Source of the DNA: Candidatus Omnitrophota bacterium
GTDB taxonomy: Bacteria; Omnitrophota; Gorgyraeia; Zapsychrales; JANLHA01
NCBI GenBank assembly: GCA_024653845.1
Contig: JANLHA010000186.1
Span: forward strand, 1 to 7,057
Reading direction: 5' to 3'
Length of the DNA stretch: 7,057 nt
The translations under genes were made by a program, and so were the position numbers. Position 1 is the first letter of the stretch. Each line of letters starts with the position of its first letter. Under the pieces are notes generated by a model. That model was not told where the DNA came from, made no database searches, and worked only from the letters and a program-made list of their open reading frames with translations. Below are positions 1 through 5,805 of this stretch, piece after piece.

Positions 1-706
1 TAAAAGCATCTTTTAGACGAGGGCGCAAAGAAGGAGAAATGCAAAAATAATCAATCCGCCAACCAATATTTTTCTGGCGACAAGCCCCCATCGGACTCCA
101 CCAGGTGTAATGCCCACCTTCTTTACAAATCTCGCGAAAGGTGTCAACAAACCCGGCCTGAACGATCTTGTCAAACCCCGCGCGCTCCTCAGGAGTAAAC
201 CCGTGATTTTTCATATTGGATTTCGGATAAGTCAAATCGATTTCCTGATGAGCGACGTTCATATCTCCACAAAAGACGACGGGCTTTTTCTTCTCTAAAT
301 TTTTAAGATGCTTTAAGAAATCGACGTCCCATTCTTCAGAGCGATAAGGAAGCCGTTCCAACTCGCGTTTCGAATTGGGCACATACACGTTGACCAGATA
401 AAAATTCTCGAATTCCAGCGTTAAAACACGACCTTCCTGATCATGTTTCACAATCCCGAGTCCTTCCGTTACGCTCAGAGGCTTGATTTTAGAAAAAATC
501 GCCGTCCCAGAATATCCCAATTTCTTGGCGTGGCTCCAGTATTGATGATAACCCGGCAAATCGACTTTCACTTCTTCCGCTCCGGTTTTGGTTTCTTGGA
601 GACAGAGAATATCCGCGCCCATCTTTTGAACAAGATCGATAAATCCTTTTTTAAGAACAGAACGAATCCCGTTCACATTCCAAGAAATGATTTTGATCCC
701 AGGCAT
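1..706 (-). CDS. xthA: Exonuclease III / AP endonuclease (ExoIII-APE1 family), 3'-truncated by the window edge
   Basis: DNA repair nuclease of the endonuclease/exonuclease/phosphatase fold that incises DNA at abasic sites and usually also degrades 3' ends. 235 complete codons are visible; the family is usually about 250-270 residues, so only the last few tens are missing. Reading from the ATG at 704-706: SWNVNGIRS (residues 8-16, with metal-site Asn10), LQETK (36-40, with metal-ligand Glu38), YSGTAIFSK (65-73), VNVYVPNS (105-112, with catalytic Tyr108), CGDMNVAHQEIDL (146-158, with Asp148 and Asn150), GFTPEERAGF (169-178), GFVDTFRE (185-192), YTWWS (200-204) and WRIDYF (216-221). The final SDH motif with the catalytic His would lie beyond the left edge. 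The start is fixed by a strong GAGGAGA ribosome binding site 6-7 bases upstream. The form of the motifs (NVNGIRS, AHQEIDL) is closer to the ExoA/APE1 subgroup than to E. coli ExoIII. It is separated from the upstream ACT gene by a 195-base palindromic gap, so it may be transcribed separately or read through. Confidence 0.95.
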   Translation of the reverse strand, partial: MPGIKIISWNVNGIRSVLKKGFIDLVQKMGADILCLQETKTGAEEVKVDLPGYHQYWSHAKKLGYSGTAIFSKIKPLSVTEGLGIVKHDQEGRVLTLEFENFYLVNVYVPNSKRELERLPYRSEEWDVDFLKHLKNLEKKKPVVFCGDMNVAHQEIDLTYPKSNMKNHGFTPEERAGFDKIVQAGFVDTFREICKEGGHYTWWSPMGACRQKNIGWRIDYFCISPSLRPRLKDAF

Positions 707-712
707 TTAATA

Positions 713-719
713 TCTCCTC
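713..719 (-). promoter_or_regulatory. Ribosome binding site of the exonuclease III gene
   Basis: On the minus strand the sequence GAGGAGA lies 6 bases before the ATG at 706-704. It directly adjoins the outer arm of the palindromic element (724-890). The core GGAGA (717-713) can also pair with TCTCC (729-725 on the minus strand) across a 7-base loop, so the site could be masked in the RNA. Confidence 0.75.
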
Positions 720-723
720 ACGC

Positions 724-890
724 TGGAGAATTTCAGGCTTCCGCAGAACCGTTCGGAAAATCCCAGCGTGATTTTCCTCCCTTAACTCTCCGCCCTCGCT
801 CTCTCCGCTGTTTTACTTCGTAAAACAAAACGCGGAGAACCGTGCCCGCTCGGGCTGCGCGATATTCTGCTTAAAGCCTGAAATTCTCCA
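724..890. repeat. 167-base imperfect palindrome with 17-base terminal inverted repeats (MITE- or REP-like)
   Basis: The 17 bases at 724-740 (TGGAGAATTTCAGGCTT) are the exact reverse complement of 874-890. After a small 2x3-base internal loop the pairing resumes with GCAGAA (743-748) against TTCTGC (865-870), giving about 23 paired bases per arm. The inside holds further hairpins: 802-838, the stem GCCCG-CT-CGGGC at 844-855, and CACGCTGG (719-726) against CCAGCGTG (763-770), which overlaps the left arm. There are also short direct repeats: CTCTCCGC at 786-793 and 801-808, and AGAACCGT at 746-753 and 836-843. It fills nearly all of the only large gap in the window and has no coding capacity that I can support. 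No target-site duplication is evident outside the arms and no T-run follows, so it is not a simple terminator. A miniature inverted-repeat element, a REP/BIME-like repeat, or a structured 5' leader of the nuclease gene are the main options. Confidence 0.75.
802..838. repeat. Nested stem-loop inside the palindromic element
   Basis: Outer stem TCTCCGC (802-808) pairs with GCGGAGA (832-838). Inner stem GTTTTAC (810-816) pairs with GTAAAAC (820-826) around a 3-base loop. The two stems are separated by a single base on the left and a 5-base AAAAC bulge on the right. No run of T follows on the minus strand (the sequence continues GAGCGAGGG), so an intrinsic terminator is not supported. Confidence 0.65.
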
Positions 891-901
891 ACAATAACTT
901 A

Positions 902-1297
902 TCATTTTGAAACCAACACATCCTTCACCAATTTCTTGGCCTCTTCACTTCGTTCCGCCGAAATCGCCACAATCGAATATCCACTATCTCGTCGGACAAT
1001 ATGCATTCCACGGATATTGATATTCGCTTCTTTAAAACGCAATGCGATGCGAGCCAAAGCTCCGGGCTCATCCTTGAGCTTAATCAATAAACTATCTTCT
1101 GTCACAGCCTGAAATCCAGCATCACGCAAAACTTTAAGAGCCAAGTCATATTGCTGCACCGCCATCACAATGACCCCCATATTCCCAATGGTCTCAGCTT
1201 CAATCTCATCGATATTGATTTTATTTTTTGCCATCAAATCCGTGACATCTGCCAAAACGCCGGGACGATTTTCTGCAACAATAGAGATCTCTTTCAT
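902..1297 (-). CDS. Tandem ACT-domain protein, probable amino-acid-binding regulatory subunit
   Basis: A 131-residue protein made almost entirely of two ACT domains, the small ligand-binding fold that regulates many enzymes of amino acid metabolism. The first spans about residues 3-66 with the loop motif ENRPGVLADVTDLM (9-22) and KINIDEIEAE (26-35). The second spans about 70-128 with KDEPGALARIALRF (75-88) and ANINIRGMHI (91-100). The PG turn with the following helix is where ACT domains bind amino acids at dimer interfaces. There is no catalytic or DNA-binding domain. Its ATG overlaps the stop of the decarboxylase gene as ATGA, and AAGGAGG lies about 10 bases upstream inside that gene, so the two are probably translationally coupled. 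From context it may bind an amino acid and modulate the decarboxylase; that is inference. Stand-alone tandem ACT proteins are widespread and mostly uncharacterised, so no gene symbol is given. Confidence 0.88.
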   Translation of the reverse strand: MKEISIVAENRPGVLADVTDLMAKNKINIDEIEAETIGNMGVIVMAVQQYDLALKVLRDAGFQAVTEDSLLIKLKDEPGALARIALRFKEANINIRGMHIVRRDSGYSIVAISAERSEEAKKLVKDVLVSK

Positions 1298-2412
1298 GAT
1301 TTCTTCCCCTCCTTAATCAAATCGTTAATAAACCGATCAATCCGTTCCTTTTTAACATGCGGCATGATCACCAGATGCGCGATTCCCTTGTAAGGAGCCA
1401 ATTGCCACTTTCTCACCATATCGGCCGGCGGACATGGGAACACCACCGTCGTTGAATATTCATTACGCCATGCATGCTGACCACATTTTTTCAACTGTTC
1501 AATTGCGTAATCCGCGACTTCCAAACATTGCTCCACTTTTTTTCGAAATCCGTCTTTGCCCACCCGATGAATCGCATACCATAAAAAAAGCGGTGTCAAT
1601 CCATTACGCGATCCCATGATAGTGGTATCCAATGTTCCCACATATTCAATCGATCGTGCAATGCGATCGACGTTCCGTTTCTTGGCCAATGCGATTCCAC
1701 AAGGCGTTGGAGACCCCACGAATTTATGCCCGCTGATCGACAAGCTATCCGCTCCAACAGCAAAATCAAATCGTGGCGCTCCGTCGATAAAAGGAAGTAA
1801 CATTCCCCCGAGCGCAGCATCGCAATGAATATATGCATTTGAAATCGCCAATTCATTGAGGATCTCTCGAATGGTTTCGACACGGTCCACAGCACCTTTC
1901 ATAGTCGTCCCGATATTGGCCATGATGATGGGTGGAAAATCCCGCTTGATCTTTAAAGTCTCTTTCAAGTCTTCGTAATCAATCTCGCCATTGTCTTGAG
2001 AACGGATCATGATGTTTCGCATATTCAAAATGCGCAGCATTTTAGTCACACTGTAATGAGTGTCCTGCGAATAAAAAACAATCCCCTGAGGATAAAGTTC
2101 GCGTGCCAAATACAAACCATACATATTGCCTTCGGTTCCGCCATTGGTCACATATCCCCAGAAATCCTTACCGGCATGGGTCAATTCCGCAAAGAATTCA
2201 ATCACCTCCCGCTCAAATTCATGCGTATTGACATGATAATTGCTTGAAATGAAAGGATCTCCGACGTTATTGATCGCACAATTAAAGAACGGCGCCAGTT
2301 CCGAGTAATCAAAATCCAAATTGCAAGGATATCCGACAAACGTTTGGGACTCTTCTTTTAACTTTTGATAAAGTGCTTCGAGTTGTCGATGATTTTCTGG
2401 AGATAAAGCCAT
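1294..2412 (-). CDS. hdc: PLP-dependent histidine decarboxylase-type enzyme (group II decarboxylase)
   Basis: Fold-type I PLP enzyme, 372 residues, close in length and motif order to the Morganella-type histidine decarboxylase of about 378 residues as I remember it. That enzyme makes histamine and CO2 from histidine. Visible landmarks: GYPCNLDFDY (27-36), INNVGDP (47-53), WGYVTNGGTEGNMYG (85-99, phosphate-binding region), DTHYSV (117-122, with His119 expected to stack on the PLP ring), SQDNGEIDYEDL (138-149), NIGTTMKGAVD (166-176), HCDAALGGM (196-204, with Asp198 expected to hold the pyridine nitrogen), SGHKFVGSPTPCG (227-239, with Lys230 as the Schiff-base lysine), GSRNG and STTVVFPCP. All key residues are present, so it should be active. 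The ATG has AAAGGA 7 bases upstream. It follows the membrane protein gene by 21 bases and overlaps the ACT gene by 4. Plant serine decarboxylases belong to the same subfamily, so the substrate could be serine (product ethanolamine). No histidine/histamine antiporter is visible. The family call is firm; the substrate is not. Confidence 0.88.
   Translation of the reverse strand: MALSPENHRQLEALYQKLKEESQTFVGYPCNLDFDYSELAPFFNCAINNVGDPFISSNYHVNTHEFEREVIEFFAELTHAGKDFWGYVTNGGTEGNMYGLYLARELYPQGIVFYSQDTHYSVTKMLRILNMRNIMIRSQDNGEIDYEDLKETLKIKRDFPPIIMANIGTTMKGAVDRVETIREILNELAISNAYIHCDAALGGMLLPFIDGAPRFDFAVGADSLSISGHKFVGSPTPCGIALAKKRNVDRIARSIEYVGTLDTTIMGSRNGLTPLFLWYAIHRVGKDGFRKKVEQCLEVADYAIEQLKKCGQHAWRNEYSTTVVFPCPPADMVRKWQLAPYKGIAHLVIMPHVKKERIDRFINDLIKEGKKS
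1308..1314 (-). promoter_or_regulatory. Strong ribosome binding site for the ACT-domain gene, inside the decarboxylase gene
   Basis: The minus strand reads AAGGAGG here, 10 bases before the ATG at 1297-1295 and within the last codons of the decarboxylase. It confirms the ACT start and allows independent initiation in addition to coupling through the ATGA overlap. Confidence 0.75.
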
Positions 2413-2433
2413 GCTATTATCCTTTCATAACTC

Positions 2434-2856
2434 TTAAAACAAATTCCTAATCACAAAAGCCAATCCCAAAAATCCACACATCCAAAGAGTCACAATGAAA
2501 AACCCTAATTCGGCCAAAAGGATGATTCGATAAAAAAATGGGATTCTCCAAGACACTTCCCTCATCACTTTGACATAACTGTCACGGGCAAGAAGCATCG
2601 CTGTAATCCCCCCTGCCTCATAAATGATGATCAACCACAGGCCCCACGAAATGAAATTGCTCTGCTCTAATCTCAAATGACCCAACATAGCAAAATGGAG
2701 AAAAATCAATCCTCCCAGCGTCAATAAACTACGACCGATAATTTTCTTCAATGACGCTTCTTCGATATTCGTTAAAACATCTTCTGGATCCAACTTCAAT
2801 CCTTGAAAAGCCGTAAAAATAAAAAATAGAAGAAAAATATCGGTCAACCATCCCAT
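2434..2856 (-). CDS. Small integral membrane protein, about four transmembrane helices, function unknown
   Basis: I do not recognise this 140-residue protein. Hydrophobic stretches at about residues 3-19, 41-60, 70-90 and 108-137 suggest four membrane helices joined by short charged loops (LDPEDVLTNIEEASLKK at 22-38, ARDSYVKVMREVSWR at 90-104). The second helix carries a His (HFAMLGH, 54-60), and Glu80 (IIIYEAGG) and Glu116 (LLAELGFF) sit inside predicted helices, which is unusual and may be functional. No signal peptide cleavage site or known motif is seen. The ATG is preceded by an AAGGAG ribosome binding site 5 bases upstream (2862-2867). The gene begins 16 bases after the histidine kinase stop and ends 21 bases before the decarboxylase, so it is probably co-transcribed with both. 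It could be an accessory of either neighbour; it is short for a classical amine/amino acid antiporter. Confidence 0.82.
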   Translation of the reverse strand: MGWLTDIFLLFFIFTAFQGLKLDPEDVLTNIEEASLKKIIGRSLLTLGGLIFLHFAMLGHLRLEQSNFISWGLWLIIIYEAGGITAMLLARDSYVKVMREVSWRIPFFYRIILLAELGFFIVTLWMCGFLGLAFVIRNLF

Positions 2857-2872
2857 GGGGACTCCTTCCTCT

Positions 2873-4507
2873 TTAACCCTGTTTTAAATCCTTAGGAATT
2901 GCAAAATAAAACGTTGAGCCATGTCCTAACTGTGACTCAACCCAAACCCGCCCACCATGATCCTCAACCGCATCTTTGACAATGCTCAATCCAGCCCCCG
3001 TTCCTTCATAATCTTTTGAACCATGAAGCCGTTTAAAAACCTCAAAAATTTCTTCGTGATGTTCCGGAGCAATTCCGATGCCATTGTCTTTGATATAAAT
3101 TTGATGTTCGGCTCCGCCATCACGATATCCAATCTCTACAATAGGCCCACTCTGCTTTCCTTTCGAAGAAAATTTGATCGCATTGCTCATCAAATTGAAT
3201 AAAACCTCGCCAAGCTTGATCCGATCTCCCTGGATCGTCGGAAGGTCGGGTGAAATTTTCAATTCCACCTGATGTTCTTGGATTGAAAACTCCAGACGCT
3301 CGACCACCTGATCAACCAAAGATCTCAGAGGAATATATTCATAAGGATTTTTGATTCGAGAAATCCGCGTCAACGTCAACAAGTCTTGAATCAAGTTTCC
3401 CAGACGATCAACGGATTTGCGGATTCCCTTCACGCATCGCTTGCCTTTCTCATCCAATTGATTCAAATGGTTTTGTTCCAAGAAAATTCCATAACCTTTG
3501 ATGCCTGTCAACGGCGCGGCAATGTCATGACTGACCGTATTAACAAAACGATCCAACTCACGATTGACTTTCTCCAAATCTTTTTTCTGTTGACTGGTCA
3601 CTTCCAAATTTTCCGTCAACATTTTGTTCTTACTTTCCAGTTCCTGACGGAAATCTGACAACTTTTGAGCCATGGTATTGAATGCGCCACCCACTTCCCC
3701 GATCTCATCCGGGGAAGAATGATCCAACTGAATATGAAAATCGCCAGCCCCAACCTGATGTGCGGCTCCCACGAGATTTTTCAAAGGTTGCTCAATGCGT
3801 CGGATGATCATCCACACCACCACGGTACCCAGAAGAACACTGATCGTCAAACTCCACCAAAGAATTGTTGTAGCCACATCCTGGGCTTGTTGAGCCACAA
3901 CCAAAGATTCACGCGTCAGCTGTTGAATCTCTTCCAGAAGTTGTTTCAATTCCAAACGCAACTGCTGCTCCTGCTGCTCCATCTGACCAATGTCTTCAAA
4001 GGAAAGTTGGTATCCTTCACCCGCGATGATTTTGCCAAGGATCATGCTTACCAAGGCATCATATTCAATATGAGCCTTCTCGATTTTCACCAAAACGTCC
4101 CGGGCTTTTTCCAAGTCCTGTTTAGTTTTGATGTCTCGTACTTTTTCCAATCCCTTTTTAACAATATCTTCACCTTCTAAAACACCGGCGGCACCAACCT
4201 GCGCTAACTTCTGGAAACCTTCCTGGGCCAAACGTAAATAATCCAAAAGATATTGTTTTCGAGATTCTGCCAGTTCTTCAAAAGCCAATTCCTCGGATGC
4301 ACGAAAAACGCGCTCCAAGATGATGGACTTCTCCAGATGGGAATGCTTGATCGTTGTGATCGCTTCGGTCAAACGGATATTGCGTGTGGCCACATCACGC
4401 AACTGAGACCCCACTTCATCCAATTGCCTTAACCCAATCCATGTATTCGCACACAAGGCCAACAATAGGAAAGAAATGAGTAAAAATATTTTATGAGCGA
4501 GCTTCAT
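2873..4507 (-). CDS. Membrane sensor histidine kinase (periplasmic helical sensor, HAMP, HisKA, HATPase_c)
   Basis: Two-component sensor kinase of 544 residues from the ATG at 4505-4507. Order: transmembrane helix 1 (about 5-25), an extracytoplasmic, largely helical region (26-213) like four-helix-bundle sensors and ending in a Gln-rich stretch (about 175-197), transmembrane helix 2 (about 214-235), HAMP linker (236-287, with the DEIGEVGGAFNTM motif), a charged coiled coil (280-319), a HisKA dimerisation/phosphoacceptor domain with VSHDIAAPLTGIKGY (phosphorylated His327), and a HATPase_c domain with the N box NLMSNAIKFS (438-447), G1 DNGIGIAP (474-481) and G2 GTGAGLSI (502-509). All catalytic boxes are intact. 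The HDIAAPL form of the H box occurs in phytochrome-like kinases. A TTG nine bases upstream (4514-4516) could extend it by three residues, overlapping the TamB-like stop; I prefer the ATG because AGAGG would be only about 2 bases from the TTG. No response regulator is visible, so its partner is elsewhere. The ligand is unknown. Confidence 0.92.
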   Translation of the reverse strand: MKLAHKIFLLISFLLLALCANTWIGLRQLDEVGSQLRDVATRNIRLTEAITTIKHSHLEKSIILERVFRASEELAFEELAESRKQYLLDYLRLAQEGFQKLAQVGAAGVLEGEDIVKKGLEKVRDIKTKQDLEKARDVLVKIEKAHIEYDALVSMILGKIIAGEGYQLSFEDIGQMEQQEQQLRLELKQLLEEIQQLTRESLVVAQQAQDVATTILWWSLTISVLLGTVVVWMIIRRIEQPLKNLVGAAHQVGAGDFHIQLDHSSPDEIGEVGGAFNTMAQKLSDFRQELESKNKMLTENLEVTSQQKKDLEKVNRELDRFVNTVSHDIAAPLTGIKGYGIFLEQNHLNQLDEKGKRCVKGIRKSVDRLGNLIQDLLTLTRISRIKNPYEYIPLRSLVDQVVERLEFSIQEHQVELKISPDLPTIQGDRIKLGEVLFNLMSNAIKFSSKGKQSGPIVEIGYRDGGAEHQIYIKDNGIGIAPEHHEEIFEVFKRLHGSKDYEGTGAGLSIVKDAVEDHGGRVWVESQLGHGSTFYFAIPKDLKQG

Positions 4508-4512
4508 ATCTT

Positions 4513-5802
4513 TCAAAACCTCTTTTCATACTTCAGAAAAACTCTGTCTTCTTTCAAAGGCGCAATGGCTTCTTCTTGGGCAGCGATGTCCGGAGAATTG
4601 GGGTCGTCTGTGAATTCTCGCTCCACACCCATCGAAATCGCATCCGTCAGTTGATATTCTCCCCCGACGGTCTGACTGACCGTAGGGCTCAACTTCTCCT
4701 GTTCATGACGTTCTTCAATATCATATCCGATACTCAACTTGTCCGTGATCGATTTCTTAGCACCAATACCTTTGACATCTTTCTCATATGTAAGATTCAC
4801 GTCATGGATTCCTAACTTTCGTGCCATTTTACTCCCTGTCCCACCAAGGATAAAGTAATCAATGAAATCTTTAGTCAGCTCGGCATCGAGCGTTCCTTGC
4901 TCCAAAGATGTTTCTAATCCCTCCCAACCTTCCCCCGTTGCCAACATCAATAAAAGTTGACCTTGTGGTTTTGGCGGATCCGATGTGAGTTTTAGCTCAG
5001 GCTGCTTTAATGTCCCTCTGAGGGTTAGAGAAATTTTTGTTTTCTCGACGGTCGAATTCCCATTCACAAACAGTGCAGGGTCCTTGAAATTTCCAGAAAA
5101 ATAAAACTGGCTATCTTCGATATTGATATTGACGTCTTTGGATTGCAAAGTTCCTTGGGACACATTCACCCGTCCGCTCAAGTTCACCGGTTTGAATTCT
5201 TTCAATTGCAGCTCGAAAAATCCCGGGGCTTCCGTCAGAGAAAATTTCTTATAATTCAATCTTGCCAAATGAAATTTTCCTTTAAACACCGGCTGCAAAT
5301 AATTTCCTTCGACATAAATATCAGCATGGGCAAATTGTCCCTCCACTTTTTTCCAGAGCGTGCTGGGAAAAAACCGTAAAACTTCGGACAGGTCGACATT
5401 GAGACCAAAGACATTCACATCCCATTGGCCGCCTTTGAAGGATCCAAAAACCACAATTGGATCTGAAACAGGAAGCTTGATCCTCGCATTTTGAACTTCA
5501 ACGGTGAGCCCCTCGATATTCAATGACGTGAGATTAACATACAACTCTTGAATTTTGACCGTGCTTCCTTCAGGCAGGCCCTTAACATTAGTCAAATTGA
5601 GATCTTTTAACCTCACGCCCTCAAGCAAATTTCCTGAAATACCATCATATTCGACCTGTGCGCGATCTTCGTGGTCTGAAAGAAACTTCTTAATAACCGT
5701 TCGACTGCCCTGAGTTGTCAAAAAAAGATAAAAGGCCATGCCTCCCAAAAGAAGCAAAGTTCCGCCAATAATATAAACAATATACAAAATTTTTCTTTTC
5801 AC
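4513..5802 (-). CDS. Short TamB/DUF490-type envelope protein
   Basis: Envelope protein with an N-terminal membrane anchor (about residues 5-29, after the basic start MKRK) and a beta-rich periplasmic body of repeating short strands. The N-terminal part has the AsmA/TamB pattern ISGNLLEGVRLKDLNL (55-70, a GNLL.G..L..L motif). The C-terminal part fits the TamB (DUF490, PF04357) domain: SLTLRGTLKQPELKLTSDPP (258-277), GQLLLMLATGEGWEGL (281-296), KLSIGYDI (355-362), and a strand-like end VFLKYEKRF. TamB-type proteins bridge inner and outer membranes and are implicated in phospholipid transport and outer-membrane protein assembly. At 429 residues it is about a third of E. coli TamB (roughly 1,260), so it is a compact member with a reduced beta-groove, not an obvious truncation: both ends are intact. 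The start is GTG (5800-5802) or the preceding TTG (5803-5805), directly after the ligase stop; the first in-frame ATG is inside the membrane helix and is unlikely. It runs to within a few bases of the kinase start. Confidence 0.8.
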   Translation of the reverse strand: MKRKILYIVYIIGGTLLLLGGMAFYLFLTTQGSRTVIKKFLSDHEDRAQVEYDGISGNLLEGVRLKDLNLTNVKGLPEGSTVKIQELYVNLTSLNIEGLTVEVQNARIKLPVSDPIVVFGSFKGGQWDVNVFGLNVDLSEVLRFFPSTLWKKVEGQFAHADIYVEGNYLQPVFKGKFHLARLNYKKFSLTEAPGFFELQLKEFKPVNLSGRVNVSQGTLQSKDVNINIEDSQFYFSGNFKDPALFVNGNSTVEKTKISLTLRGTLKQPELKLTSDPPKPQGQLLLMLATGEGWEGLETSLEQGTLDAELTKDFIDYFILGGTGSKMARKLGIHDVNLTYEKDVKGIGAKKSITDKLSIGYDIEERHEQEKLSPTVSQTVGGEYQLTDAISMGVEREFTDDPNSPDIAAQEEAIAPLKEDRVFLKYEKRF

Positions 5803-5805
5803 CAA

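Noticed and set aside
443..823. Plus-strand open frame of 126 codons running across the nuclease start and into the palindrome
   Set aside because: It is antisense to the exonuclease III gene and ends in the palindromic element; composition is not protein-like and there is no supporting ribosome site.
802..838. Intrinsic terminator after the ACT-domain gene
   Set aside because: The stem is good but no T-run follows in either direction: on the minus strand it continues GAGCGAGGG, and on the plus strand ACCGTGCC.
786..870. Fragment of a serine-type tRNA gene
   Set aside because: GGAGAG-like strings resemble tRNA-Ser ends, but there is no T-loop GTTCGA core, no anticodon arm and no cloverleaf.
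724..890. Integron attC site or insertion sequence with transposase
   Set aside because: No GTTRRRY/RYYYAAC core sites, no transposase or integrase gene nearby, and no evident target-site duplication.
3665..4180. Plus-strand open frame of 171 codons
   Set aside because: Antisense shadow of the histidine kinase; its Leu/Gln runs simply mirror the Gln-rich coiled region of the real gene.
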